This document shows positions 1 to 6,678 of a stretch of 34,947 bases of DNA, in pieces (position 1 is the stretch's first letter; each line of letters starts with the position of its first letter). The translations under genes were made by a program, and so were the position numbers. The DNA comes from Candidatus Woesearchaeota archaeon (GTDB taxonomy: Archaea > Nanobdellota > Nanobdellia > SCGC-AAA011-G17 > GW2011-AR20). The notes below the pieces were generated by a model. That model did no database searches, had not been told where the DNA came from, and was given only the letters and a program-made list of their open reading frames with translations. The stretch spans positions 1 to 34,947 of the forward strand of contig JAGVYZ010000016.1 of assembly GCA_018303025.1 (NCBI GenBank). Reading direction: 5' to 3'.

Positions 1-249
1 TCCTTTTCTTGAACCTGTGCTGTTTCTTCTTCCCTTTCTTTTTTGCATTAATCTTTTTCTTACTCGAACTTTTGATTGTTCTGGCGCTCTTGATTTTGTG
101 ATTAATCCTTTTTGAATTAAAGCACGAACATCGTCTCTTGTTATTGCTTTTCCTATTTCATCTAATTCATCATTTTTGAAAGTTACTTTTTTCTCCCCTA
201 TGTTCATTAATGATGCTGCTAATCTTCTTTGTAAAATTAATTGTTTCAT
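1..249 (-). CDS. rpl19e: Ribosomal protein eL19, N-terminal part (cut by window edge)
   Basis: The 83 visible codons begin MKQLILQRRLAASLMNIGE and run open to base 1. The early QRRLAASLMNIGE segment, a central ITRDDVRALIQKGLI segment and a basic tail ending in GRRNSTGSRKG match archaeal eL19, a large-subunit protein that contacts 23S rRNA. The ATG at 249-247 overlaps the eL32 stop as ATGA, which fixes the start and implies translational coupling. Its place after eL32 is the usual archaeal spc order. The C-terminal half, normally a long basic helix, lies outside the window, so nothing can be said about its end. Confidence 0.95.
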   Translation of the reverse strand, partial: MKQLILQRRLAASLMNIGEKKVTFKNDELDEIGKAITRDDVRALIQKGLITKSRAPEQSKVRVRKRLMQKRKGRRNSTGSRKG

Positions 250-869
250 TTTTTACCCTCTAAAACTTGTTTTTTGAATTCTTTTTCTTTTTTTGCTTTT
301 TCTTCTTTTGATTCTTCATGTAAGGGTTTGGCACCCTTCACGAACCCGCTACTATCTTCATGTAAGGACTTGTCGTCCTTCACGAACCCGCCATCATTCT
401 TTACGAACCCGCTACTATCTTCATGTAAGGGTTTAGCACCCTTCACGAACCCGCCTTCATTCTGTTCTTCTTTTGAAGGTACTTTTTTTACCTCTTTCTT
501 TTCAACAACTGGTTTTTTAGCATGAGATTTTTTTCTTTTTTCAAATGATTCTTTTAATTTTTGAATTTCTTTTTGAACATCTTTTACATTTAATAATTTA
601 ATATCTGTTTTTGATATTTTTTCCAGGATTTCTATTCTTTTTTTATTTCCTATTGTTGAAGATAAAACAGCATCGCCTTTTATTTTTTGAACATCATTCA
701 TGTTTGCTATTACTGGGATAATTTTCTTTTCTGATCTTGAATAACCTATTGCGGGAGAGGCACCTTTTCCTCTTTTGCACCATCTCATTTTATTGTGAAT
801 TCCTTTAGGTCTTCTCCATTTAGTGCCTAATTGCTTGAATGTCTGACCGTCTGTTCTTACGAATTTCAT
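246..869 (-). CDS. rpl32e: Ribosomal protein eL32 with repeat-bearing C-terminal extension
   Basis: The first ~125 residues are a normal eL32 core, with the signature WRRPKGIHNKMRW near residues 18-30 and SPAIGYSRSEKK near 38-49. Archaeal eL32 is usually about 130 residues, but this one has 207. The extra ~80 residues are highly charged (EKRKKSHAKKPVVEKKEVKK) and then contain four SGFVK/GGFVK units encoded by family A repeats at 316-460, before a lysine-rich end. Both junctions (uL6 stop, eL19 start) are ATGA overlaps, so the extension is read through into eL19 translation. The tail is probably disordered and solvent exposed. That is an inference from composition. Confidence 0.95.
   Translation of the reverse strand: MKFVRTDGQTFKQLGTKWRRPKGIHNKMRWCKRGKGASPAIGYSRSEKKIIPVIANMNDVQKIKGDAVLSSTIGNKKRIEILEKISKTDIKLLNVKDVQKEIQKLKESFEKRKKSHAKKPVVEKKEVKKVPSKEEQNEGGFVKGAKPLHEDSSGFVKNDGGFVKDDKSLHEDSSGFVKGAKPLHEESKEEKAKKEKEFKKQVLEGKK
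316..460 (-). repeat. Family A hairpin repeat cluster inside eL32
   Basis: Four units in the mRNA sense begin GGCGGGTTCGTGAAG or close variants, spaced 42, 21 and 42 nt apart, so all stay in frame. Three carry a hairpin. The stem is AAGGGT..ACCCTT in two copies and AAGGAC..GTCCTT in the middle one, a paired change that keeps the stem. The encoded units read GGFVKGAKPLHEDS, SGFVKND, GGFVKDDKSLHEDS and SGFVKGAKPLHEES. Confidence 0.9.
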
Positions 870-1408
870 TTTAATTCCTTCCCTGCTTTTTCAATCATCC
901 AGATTCCATCCATGAAGACTCTTCTATCTTTATCTGTAATTCTTGTTGATGATTCTATATTTGCAGCTGTTTGCCCTGCTTTTTCCTTGTCTGATGATTC
1001 CAGGGTAATGATGTCTTTGTCTAGCCTGACTTTTACACCTGGTAAGATTAAAGCTCTTCTTGGTATTTTCTCACCTAAGAAATTTTTAACAACAATTTCA
1101 TTTTTGTCTATAGCTACATTCATTGGAAAATGGCCAGAACAAATTTTTAATTTGTAAACATAAATTTCTAAAACACCTTTAATCATGTTTTTTAGATGAG
1201 CTGCTATTGAATTAAGATTTTTCTTGAAATTTCTTGTTGTCTTTGCTGTTGAAAGAATTAATTGATTATTAGAATGCTCCAAGTTCATACCAATTAACTT
1301 AAAGATTCTTGAATTTTCACCATGAGGGCCTTTTATTTTTACTAAAGAACCTTCTATGTGAACATTAACTTCTGTTGGTACATCTATTATTTTTTTGATT
1401 TGTTTCAT
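866..1408 (-). CDS. rpl6: Ribosomal protein uL6
   Basis: This 180-residue protein begins MKQIKKIIDVPTEVNVHIEG, has the first-repeat motif VKIKGPHGENSRIF and the second-domain motif KNFLGEKIPRRALI, and ends with an archaeal-type tail (TRITDKDRRVFMDGIW). It binds 23S rRNA near the sarcin-ricin loop. I start it at the ATG at 1408. The frame stays open six codons further to a GTG, but those codons are part of a family A hairpin and are not conserved in the family. The stop overlaps the eL32 start as ATGA. The leader upstream is made of family A repeats rather than the short gaps seen elsewhere in the operon. Confidence 0.95.
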   Translation of the reverse strand: MKQIKKIIDVPTEVNVHIEGSLVKIKGPHGENSRIFKLIGMNLEHSNNQLILSTAKTTRNFKKNLNSIAAHLKNMIKGVLEIYVYKLKICSGHFPMNVAIDKNEIVVKNFLGEKIPRRALILPGVKVRLDKDIITLESSDKEKAGQTAANIESSTRITDKDRRVFMDGIWMIEKAGKELK

Positions 1409-1503
1409 TTTATATAGGGGTTGCACCCCTTATGACCCCGCTACTATTCTTCATGAACCCGCTACTATCCTTCATGAACCTGCTCAAACAGATTCTTGAA
1501 CCT
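1409..1503 (-). repeat. Family A repeat array in the uS8-uL6 gap
   Basis: Three head units (GCAGGTTCATGAAG type) are spaced exactly 21 nt apart, with a fourth diverged unit 22 nt away. The array ends next to uL6 in a hairpin whose stem is AGGGGT..ACCCCT. A TAAAATGAA string occurs on both sides of the array, once at the uS8 stop and once at the uL6 start. The array interrupts what would otherwise be an almost gapless gene junction. Confidence 0.85.
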
Positions 1504-1512
1504 GCCTTCATT

Positions 1513-1902
1513 TTAGTATACGAATGCTATTAATCTTCCACCCAATCCTTTTTCTCTAGATTGCAGATTGGTCATCATTCCTTTTGGTGTAGAAACGATT
1601 ACTATTCCAAATCCTTTAGCAGGAAGGAATCTTTTTTCATATTTTTCCAATGTTGATTTTTTGAATGCAAATCTTGGCTTTATAACCTTGCAGTTATTTA
1701 TTGCGTTAATTAAATTTATTTCAACATAACCAGCCCTGGCATCTTTAACAATCTTATAATCTCCAATGAATGAATTATCTTTCATTATTTCCAAGACTTT
1801 TTCCATTTGTTTTGAAACAGGTGAAATCAAGCAGGTTGTTTTTCCAGCTTTCTCGCTATTAAAAATCTTTGACATCAAGTTTGATAAGGTATCGTTTAAC
1901 AT
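1513..1902 (-). CDS. rps8: Ribosomal protein uS8
   Basis: At 129 residues this matches the usual archaeal length of about 130. It starts MLNDTLSNLMSKIFNSEKAG and ends with the conserved RNA-binding region VSTPKGMMTNLQSREKGLGGRLIAFVY, where STPKGMMT and GGRLIAFVY are family hallmarks. uS8 binds helix 21 of 16S rRNA in the small-subunit platform. The start lies one base after the uS14 stop, consistent with coupled translation. No oddities are visible in the protein. Downstream, a family A array separates it from uL6. Confidence 0.97.
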   Translation of the reverse strand: MLNDTLSNLMSKIFNSEKAGKTTCLISPVSKQMEKVLEIMKDNSFIGDYKIVKDARAGYVEINLINAINNCKVIKPRFAFKKSTLEKYEKRFLPAKGFGIVIVSTPKGMMTNLQSREKGLGGRLIAFVY

Positions 1903-1903
1903 T

Positions 1904-2134
1904 TTATGAATATTGTTTAAATCCTATTTTTCTGGCGTTAAGTCTAAAACACTGTCTGCATAATCCTATTCCATATTGCTGTAGATGAGCACCAACTCTT
2001 CCGCATAATTTGCATTTGTGCAATGCATCTCCGCAACTTCTTTTCTTTGAAAGATTATGTTTCTTGAATTTTTCAAGCTTTTTTGGTTTTACTTTTAATT
2101 GCTTAAAAACTTTAGTTGGATTACTGTAACTCAT
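1904..2134 (-). CDS. rps14: Ribosomal protein uS14, zinc-binding type
   Basis: Four cysteines (C41, C44, C59, C62) in CKLC...CRQC form the zinc knuckle of the archaeal/eukaryotic uS14 form. The C-terminal IGFKQYS is typical. Length is 76 residues against about 54 in many archaea, because a basic N-terminal stretch of about 22 residues ([19 protein letters not shown]) precedes the usual start region. There is no later ATG in frame, so the start at 2134 is the only good option and overlaps the end of uL5 by 14 nt. It belongs to the small-subunit head. Confidence 0.95.
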   Translation of the reverse strand: MSYSNPTKVFKQLKVKPKKLEKFKKHNLSKKRSCGDALHKCKLCGRVGAHLQQYGIGLCRQCFRLNARKIGFKQYS

Positions 2135-2651
2135 TTTCTTCTCCTCTTGTTATTATTTGTATTTTGAATTCTTCTTTTATGAATTTCATTGCTTCTTCTT
2201 TTGTTATTTTATGCTTATTGCTTATTTTTGAAGATGGTCTTCTTAATTTTACCCTGTAACCTGGTTTTTTTAATGTAACAGCTACGTCTAAACCAATGAT
2301 TCCGATTTCTGGCATATATTCTACGCCGGGAATATCAATATATTCTTTTACGCCAAAAGAAAAATTTCCATTTCTGTCAAATTTTCTTTCTGTAATCTTG
2401 TTTTCATTAGCTGCTAGTAATCTCTTTAAAATATCGAATGCTTTTTCATGCCTTAATGTTACTTTTGCAGCAATTGGTAATTTAGGGCGTAAGTTCCATG
2501 TAGGAATTCTTGCCATTGTTATTGTTTTAACTGGAGTGGAATTTGAAATTTTTTGAAGCAACTTAATAGCTTTGTTTAATTTATCTCCTGCTTCTCCTGC
2601 TCCTATATTTAATGTTACTTTATCTATTGTTATTTTCTGCATTGGATTCAT
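2121..2651 (-). CDS. rpl5: Ribosomal protein uL5
   Basis: The 176-residue protein has the family start [23 protein letters not shown], the central [21 protein letters not shown] segment and the [14 protein letters not shown] motif that faces 5S rRNA. The C-terminal part ([21 protein letters not shown]) is the archaeal form. It binds 5S rRNA in the central protuberance. The start overlaps the eS4 stop by 4 nt (ATGA) and its end overlaps uS14 by 14 nt, so it sits in a tightly packed stretch without repeat elements. Confidence 0.97.
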   Translation of the reverse strand: MNPMQKITIDKVTLNIGAGEAGDKLNKAIKLLQKISNSTPVKTITMARIPTWNLRPKLPIAAKVTLRHEKAFDILKRLLAANENKITERKFDRNGNFSFGVKEYIDIPGVEYMPEIGIIGLDVAVTLKKPGYRVKLRRPSSKISNKHKITKEEAMKFIKEEFKIQIITRGEENELQ

Positions 2652-3334
2652 ATTATTTCCTCGTCGATAACGAAAGCATAATCTTTTTGTGTTTCATATA
2701 ATTTTTTTTCATGCTTGAATGAGATTTTATCAAATTTTGTTTTGCTTGACTGGATTTTTGTTTCTTCCAAAGTTCCTGTTAATCCTTTGTGCTTGCCACC
2801 TGTCAAATACACTTTTGCATTTTTTTCAAACTTTAATGTTTTTAATGGTTTATTTGTTTTCAAATCAAACAAAACAGTATCATTTACACTGTAATTATCC
2901 TTATCTAAAATTAAATTTTTTCCATCTGAAAAATTAATCTGAATTTTTTTATTTTTCATTATTCTTTTTCCTATAACTTTTGATGGTTTGATATTAGGAT
3001 GCTTTGCTTCTACTAGTATGAATTTGTTATTTTCATCCAACAATAATCTTCTTGGCTTTTCATTTTCTATTTCAATTATATCAAATAATCCTAATGGCAA
3101 TTTTTGATCATGAACAATTTTATTATTGACTTTTACTAATTTTCTTTGCAAAATATTTCTTGTTTCCCTAGCTGTTTTAATTAATTTTAATGTATTTCTC
3201 AATAATAATCCGACTGGAATACATTCTTGGATTGCATGAGGACCAGATGATGGCTTGATTGTCCATTTTGTTTCTTTTATTGAAATAGGCCAAGCTTTAG
3301 GTGCCAAATTTCTGCAAAGATGATTATTTACCAT
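2648..3334 (-). CDS. rps4e: Ribosomal protein eS4
   Basis: The 228 residues start MVNNHLCRNLAPKAWPISIKE, equivalent to the HLKRLAAPKSWPI signature. An S4-type RNA-binding stretch follows (IPVGLLLRNTLKLIKTARETRN, then the VNNKIVHDQKLPLGLFDIIEI loop), then a central eS4 domain and a C-terminal KOW-like segment (VYLTGGKHKGLTGTLEE). It is a small-subunit protein of archaea and eukaryotes. The start overlaps the repeat-derived C-terminus of uL24 by 11 nt, suggesting that uL24 was lengthened into it. The length is close to the archaeal norm of 230-240. Confidence 0.96.
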   Translation of the reverse strand: MVNNHLCRNLAPKAWPISIKETKWTIKPSSGPHAIQECIPVGLLLRNTLKLIKTARETRNILQRKLVKVNNKIVHDQKLPLGLFDIIEIENEKPRRLLLDENNKFILVEAKHPNIKPSKVIGKRIMKNKKIQINFSDGKNLILDKDNYSVNDTVLFDLKTNKPLKTLKFEKNAKVYLTGGKHKGLTGTLEETKIQSSKTKFDKISFKHEKKLYETQKDYAFVIDEEII

Positions 3335-3794
3335 TTTTTAAGCTCCTTGTAGGGATTGCATCCCTTACGACCCTGCTATTATTCTTCATGAACCTGCCTT
3401 CATTTACGACCCTACTATCTTTCACGAATTCGCTTTTTAAAATTCTTTTTTTATCTTCATACAAAGATGTTACTATTAAATTTGAAGGATCTAAGGGAAT
3501 AAAAGATGTTTTTCCTGTTTTATTGCTTTGAGTTATTCCTTCAATGTAAACTTTCATTTTATTTAACAAAACTTTTTCAATTTTTCCTGATTTACCTTTA
3601 TTACTTCCACGAACAATTTTAACTACATCATTTTTTCTTACAGGGATTGAGCGTCTATTATATTGTTTGATTAATTCTTTTGACAAATGAGAAGAAACCA
3701 TTTTATGCTTAACATGAAGAGGAGCATTCAATCTATACTTTCTCTGTTTTCGAGCTTTTTTGCTGCTTTTCCATTTTAGTGAAAAAAATTTCAT
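3324..3794 (-). CDS. rpl24: Ribosomal protein uL24 with repeat-derived C-terminus
   Basis: I start this at the ATG at 3794 (MKFFSLKWKSSKKARKQRKY), as in archaeal uL24. The four-codon TTG extension upstream overlaps the uL14 stop and is unlikely. The core has the HVKHKMVSSHLSKELIKQY stretch and a KOW motif (VRKNDVVKIVRGSNKGKSGKIEKV) that binds 23S rRNA near the tunnel exit. The last ~35 residues (SEFVKDSRVVNEGRFMKNN, then SRVVRDAIPTRSLKNGK) are encoded by family A units and do not look like the family. They run over the eS4 start by 11 nt. The core would end near residue 121 at SLYEDKKRILK. Confidence 0.94.
   Translation of the reverse strand: MKFFSLKWKSSKKARKQRKYRLNAPLHVKHKMVSSHLSKELIKQYNRRSIPVRKNDVVKIVRGSNKGKSGKIEKVLLNKMKVYIEGITQSNKTGKTSFIPLDPSNLIVTSLYEDKKRILKSEFVKDSRVVNEGRFMKNNSRVVRDAIPTRSLKNGK
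3346..3433 (-). repeat. Family A repeats forming the uL24 C-terminus
   Basis: One hairpin (stem GGGAT..ATCCC in the mRNA sense) and four head units spaced 21, 18 and 18 nt apart lie at the 3' end of the uL24 gene. All spacings are multiples of three and no stop occurs in the uL24 frame. The reading phase (GRFMK, SRVVRDA) is the same as in the other coding copies. Confidence 0.85.
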
Positions 3795-3798
3795 CTTC

Positions 3799-4200
3799 TT
3801 ATACAACTATAGATGCCAATTTTGTAATTGCTGGCCATCTTTCTCCTACTTCTTTGGCTATTGGACCCTTTAAAATAGTTCCCTTTGGGCTTCCTTTATC
3901 GTCTTTTAATACAACTGCTGCATTGTCTTCAAATCCTACTGACAATCCATTTTTTCTTTTGAATTCTTTTTTTTGTCTTACTATAACTGCGTAAACAACT
4001 TGTTTTCTTATTCCAAGCTTTCCCTCTACTACTGATGCCTGGATTAAATTACCAATTCCACCTGCTGCAATTCTTCCTTTTTTTGTTTTTATACCAATTA
4101 CAGAGATGATTCTAAGTGTTTTTGCACCTGAATTATCAGCTGCATTTATTCTTGCACCGAAATTTAATGATCGGATTATTTTTGTTGACATTGCTTTCAT
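3799..4200 (-). CDS. rpl14: Ribosomal protein uL14
   Basis: At 133 residues this is a standard archaeal uL14. It has the INAADNSGAKTLRIISVIG motif near residues 18-36, the YAVIVRQKKEFKRKNG segment and the C-terminal GPIAKEVGERWPAITKLASIVV. It sits at the subunit interface and contacts 23S rRNA and uL19/eL24 neighbours. The ATG at 4200 overlaps the uS17 stop as ATGA. A second ATG three codons later is possible but less well placed for coupling. Nothing unusual is seen in it. Confidence 0.97.
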   Translation of the reverse strand: MKAMSTKIIRSLNFGARINAADNSGAKTLRIISVIGIKTKKGRIAAGGIGNLIQASVVEGKLGIRKQVVYAVIVRQKKEFKRKNGLSVGFEDNAAVVLKDDKGSPKGTILKGPIAKEVGERWPAITKLASIVV

Positions 4201-4514
4201 TTTTCAAATCCTATAACTACAAAACTTTTTGTTTTTGATAATTTTCTACATTCGCCTATTACTACCTTATCTCCTGTTTTTATATCCAAACAAGGAGGAC
4301 AATGAGCATGAATTCTTGTTGTTCTTTTTTCATAACGTTCATATTTAGGCAGGAATTTCAATCTTGGAAATTCTATTGTTGTTGTTCTGAATACATCTAT
4401 TTTTTTTACTTTTCCTGAAAATATTCTACCTCTAACTCTTAATGAGCCGTGAAAAGGACATCTTTTATCCTGGCATTCTTTTTTTGGTTTTTCTATTTTT
4501 ATTCCTGGTTTCAT
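4197..4514 (-). CDS. rps17: Ribosomal protein uS17
   Basis: The 105-residue protein has the archaeal N-terminal motif CQDKRCPFHGSLRVRGRIFSG (equivalent to DPNCPFHG), the OB-fold strand VKKIDVFRTTTIEFPRLKFLPKYERYEKR, and the RIHAHCPPCLDIKTGDKVVIGECR region. It is a primary binder of 16S rRNA in the small-subunit body. It is preceded by a 40-nt gap after rnp1, one of the few non-repeat gaps in this operon, which might hold an internal promoter or processing site, though no convincing box is seen. Confidence 0.97.
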   Translation of the reverse strand: MKPGIKIEKPKKECQDKRCPFHGSLRVRGRIFSGKVKKIDVFRTTTIEFPRLKFLPKYERYEKRTTRIHAHCPPCLDIKTGDKVVIGECRKLSKTKSFVVIGFEK

Positions 4515-4554
4515 TTTTTTGTTTTTTCCTTTTGATTAAACTTTTTTTAAAAGT

Positions 4555-4782
4555 TTATTTTATCCTGTCTTCTGGTTTTTTGATTATTTCTTTACCATTT
4601 ATAATTTGACTACCTATCTTGAATTTAATCTGGGATTTTATCAGATGCTTTGTTTTATTTTTTGCTTTTAAAACAAGCATGTTTTTTGTTTCCCAAATTA
4701 CTTTTCCTTTAAGGCCAATCAAATTTTTGTTATCAGCTTCGATAATTTCAATCTCTTTGCCAATTATCTCTTGTTTTATCAT
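4555..4782 (-). CDS. rnp1: RNase P protein component 1 (Rpp29/Pop4 family)
   Basis: This short 75-residue protein has the Rpp29 Sm-like beta-barrel pattern: IIGKEIEIIEADNKNLIGLKG, then VIWETKNMLVLKAKNK and a final IINGKEIIKKPEDRIK, where PEDR is the family signature. It assists the RNase P RNA in 5' maturation of tRNAs. The position between aIF1 and uS17 is the conserved archaeal location and supports the call. The start overlaps the aIF1 stop by 4 nt. It is shorter than the usual 90-120 residues, with compact loops, as is common in reduced archaeal genomes. Confidence 0.92.
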   Translation of the reverse strand: MIKQEIIGKEIEIIEADNKNLIGLKGKVIWETKNMLVLKAKNKTKHLIKSQIKFKIGSQIINGKEIIKKPEDRIK

Positions 4783-5084
4783 TGAACACTGATTGTATCC
4801 TGGGGAAAGCCGAGTTTTATTAATTCTTGTTTTACTTTGGCTTTATGATCGCCTTGGAGTTCAATTTTGCCGTCCTTGACTGTACCGCCGCATGCAAATT
4901 TTTCTTTCAATGCTTTGGCAATATTTTTTAGGTCAATGTTTTTGTCCAAACCTTCAACTAATGTTGTAAGTTTGCCAAATCGTCTTTTGACAGCTGTTAT
5001 TGTTATCCTCTGATTCTCCTTTGCGATATTCTCCCAGCTACCTAATTCTTTTGGCAGGCCTGTGATCGGGTCTATGTTACCCAT
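4779..5084 (-). CDS. Translation initiation factor aIF1 (SUI1 family)
   Basis: The 101-residue protein shows the SUI1 fold: ITITAVKRRFGKLTTLVEGLD near residues 27-47, then LKEKFACGGTVKDGKIELQGDH with the hallmark FACGGTV, and the C-terminal KQELIKLGFPQDTISVQ. aIF1 helps the small subunit scan or discriminate start codons and keeps the complex in the open state. The gene follows uL29 by 4 nt and overlaps rnp1 by 4 nt. The N-terminal PITGLPKELGSW is typical of archaeal members. GC content is a little higher than in its neighbours. Confidence 0.96.
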   Translation of the reverse strand: MGNIDPITGLPKELGSWENIAKENQRITITAVKRRFGKLTTLVEGLDKNIDLKNIAKALKEKFACGGTVKDGKIELQGDHKAKVKQELIKLGFPQDTISVQ

Positions 5085-5088
5085 CTCT

Positions 5089-5286
5089 TTATTTTTTACC
5101 TCCTTCTTGTTGATTTAAAAAAGTTAATACTCTAGCGATTTCTCTTCTTAATTTTCTAATATTTCCTGGATTTTCCGGAGTAGTACCGGAACTTTTTTGA
5201 GAGTTTAGCTTCATTAATTCTTTTCTTAATTCAACTAATTTACTCTTTTGTTCTTCTTTGTTTCTTGGTTGTTGGTTTTTTTTCAT
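5089..5286 (-). CDS. rpl29: Ribosomal protein uL29
   Basis: At 65 residues it is the size of uL29. Two helices with KLVELRKELMKLNSQKSSGT and a following NPGNIRKLRREIARVLTFLNQQE hairpin match the family, including the conserved IRKLRREIARVLT near the end. It sits at the peptide tunnel exit of the large subunit next to uL23. The ATG at 5286 follows a family A element that fills the gap after uS3. The basic start MKKNQQPRNKEEQ is specific to this lineage. Confidence 0.93.
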   Translation of the reverse strand: MKKNQQPRNKEEQKSKLVELRKELMKLNSQKSSGTTPENPGNIRKLRREIARVLTFLNQQEGGKK

Positions 5287-5357
5287 TTTATATAAGGGCT
5301 GCGCCCTTCATGAACCTGCGCACGAACTTGTGTACGAACCTGCTAAAAAAGCAGTAT
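5287..5357 (-). repeat. Family A repeat in the uS3-uL29 gap
   Basis: In the mRNA sense this has three GCAGGTTCRT-like heads (one is decayed) and one hairpin with stem AAGGGC..GCCCTT and loop GCA, ending just before the uL29 ATG. The gap starts at the uS3 stop with ATGAATA, and uL29 starts ATGAAAA. An original ATGA overlap split and duplicated by the insertion would explain this, but the shared string is only five bases. Confidence 0.8.
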
Positions 5358-6101
5358 TCATGATGTTGCTGTTTCTCCTGTTTTAATTTCATTTACCTTC
5401 AAAGACTTTCTTTTCTTGACTTCTTTTTCTTTTTTTGTATCTTCTTCTATTTTTTCTTCTTTGATTTCTTCGATGATAACTTGAGGTTTTAAATCTTCTT
5501 TAGTTAATTTAAAACGAATGGTATCTGGCAAGATTACATCTGGATGAATTATTTTTACCTGGATACCTATTGCACCTGATTGCAAATGAGCTACTGTCAA
5601 TGCTTTATCTGTGAAACTTTGAGCAACATTTCCTGATTTTTTTAAGTGACCTGCCATAAATCTCCATCTTTTACTTCTGGAACCTGGAACACCTCTTCCT
5701 GAAATTACTATTTCTGCACCAATTGCACCTGCATCAATTATATCTTGGAGAGCTCTGTAACCTATTGATTTGAATCTTTTTGGACCGTATTTTTCAAATG
5801 TTGAAACAATTCTTTCTCCAATTCCTTTTGGATCTAAATTTGGTGATTCAACTTCTGCAACATCAATCTGAGGATTTTCCATTTTGAATTTTGTTTTTAA
5901 AACAGAAGTTAAACTTTGAATATTAGAACCTTTTTTTCCAACGATTAAACCAGGTCTTGAAGTATGAACAATTATTTTTTCACCTAATGGTGTTTTCTTT
6001 AATTCAATAAAACTATAGGAGCCTTTTGGCAATTGAGCTGTTAAATATTGCTCTATTAAAAATGAACGTCTTTTCATTGCTAATATTTCTTTTTCAATCA
6101 T
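5358..6101 (-). CDS. rps3: Ribosomal protein uS3
   Basis: The 247-residue protein has an N-terminal KH type II domain with the GXXG-containing segment RPGLIVGKKGSNIQSLTSVL near residues 49-68, then the C-terminal uS3 domain (SGRGVPGSRSKRWRFMAGHLKKSG and AVTVAHLQSGAIGIQVKI-like motifs). It lines the mRNA entry channel on the small-subunit head. The start overlaps the uL22 stop as ATGA. The last ~40 residues (EEIKEEKIEEDTKKEKEVKKRK) form a charged, probably disordered tail that is not built from the repeats. Confidence 0.97.
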   Translation of the reverse strand: MIEKEILAMKRRSFLIEQYLTAQLPKGSYSFIELKKTPLGEKIIVHTSRPGLIVGKKGSNIQSLTSVLKTKFKMENPQIDVAEVESPNLDPKGIGERIVSTFEKYGPKRFKSIGYRALQDIIDAGAIGAEIVISGRGVPGSRSKRWRFMAGHLKKSGNVAQSFTDKALTVAHLQSGAIGIQVKIIHPDVILPDTIRFKLTKEDLKPQVIIEEIKEEKIEEDTKKEKEVKKRKSLKVNEIKTGETATS

Positions 6102-6604
6102 TTTTTAGTTACCTTCTTTTCTGCAGTAAGGGTTGCACCCTTCACGAACCTGCTTTTATTTTCATTTACTTCTTTTAATATAATCTGGATATGTGTATTT
6201 TTCATTCGTCTTCTTTTTTGCCTTCCTGGATGCCATTGCATTGGACCTTTATTGACTATTATTGAAGAAATGTATAAATTCTGGTTTAAACCAATATTTT
6301 TTGCATTTGCTTCTGCTCCTTTTATTAATCTTAAAATTTCCATACAAGCATTTATTGGAAATTTACCAGGACCTATTGCTGTTTTATGAGCAACTTCCCT
6401 GTCAAATCTTCTATATGGGACTGCTTTTTTCAATGAAATTACTTCTTCTAACATTATTTTAGCTCTCGCTGTTTTTTTATTTCTAATCATATTTGCAATT
6501 TCAACTGAATTTTTAGTTGAGATAGTCAAATTCTTTGCATTAACAACTGCTTGTTTAGTAAGGGTTGCACCCTTCACGAACCCGCTAATATTTTTATCTT
6601 CCAT
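6098..6604 (-). CDS. rpl22: Ribosomal protein uL22 carrying repeat peptides near both ends
   Basis: The core is clear: LTISTKNSVEIANMIRNKKTARAKIMLEEV, then AHKTAIGPGKFPINACMEILRLI and the C-terminal hairpin region MQWHPGRQKRRRMKNTHIQIILKE, which in this family extends into the exit tunnel. Two copies of nearly the same peptide are grafted on: SGFVKGATLT at residues 7-16 and SRFVKGATLT near residues 154-163, both encoded by family A hairpins. Length is 168 against about 150-155 usually. The N-terminal copy follows the ATG by only six codons, so the ancestral start might lie after it. The stop overlaps uS3 as ATGA. Confidence 0.95.
   Translation of the reverse strand: MEDKNISGFVKGATLTKQAVVNAKNLTISTKNSVEIANMIRNKKTARAKIMLEEVISLKKAVPYRRFDREVAHKTAIGPGKFPINACMEILRLIKGAEANAKNIGLNQNLYISSIIVNKGPMQWHPGRQKRRRMKNTHIQIILKEVNENKSRFVKGATLTAEKKVTKK
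6121..6154 (-). repeat. Family A hairpin inside the uL22 C-terminus
   Basis: In the mRNA sense this has the head GCAGGTTCGTGAAGGG, loop TGCAA and return arm CCCTTAC, encoding SRFVKGATLT. It lies after the last conserved uL22 strand (IQIILKE) and about ten codons before the stop, in the same frame as the other coding copies. Confidence 0.92.
6557..6592 (-). repeat. Family A hairpin inside the uL22 N-terminus
   Basis: It starts with GCGGGTTCGTGAAGGG and closes with CCCTTAC, coding SGFVKGATLT directly before the conserved uL22 start region. It is nearly identical at DNA level to the copy at the other end of the same gene and to the copy before uL23. Confidence 0.92.
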
Positions 6605-6678
6605 TTTATATAAGGGCTCCGCCCTTCATGAACCTGGAAAAGCCCTTCATGAACCTGAAATTATTTTTAGTTTCCATT
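6605..6678 (-). repeat. Family A repeat and duplicated start region in the uS19-uL22 gap
   Basis: Two CAGGTTCATGAAGGG heads occur, one followed by a hairpin with stem AAGGGC..GCCCTT and loop GGA. The gap begins right after the uS19 stop with ATGGAAACTAAAAATAATT. uL22 itself begins ATGGAAGATAAAAATATTA. The two stretches match at 15 of 19 positions, so the gap seems to contain a decayed copy of the uL22 start. Confidence 0.82.

Noticed and set aside
316-1503. CRISPR array
   Set aside because: Repeats are short, spacing follows 21 or 42 nt with related rather than unique spacers, copies sit inside genes, and no cas genes are nearby.
4515-4554. Internal promoter between rnp1 and uS17
   Set aside because: The 40-nt gap is T-rich on the plus strand but holds no convincing TATA box at the right distance from uS17.
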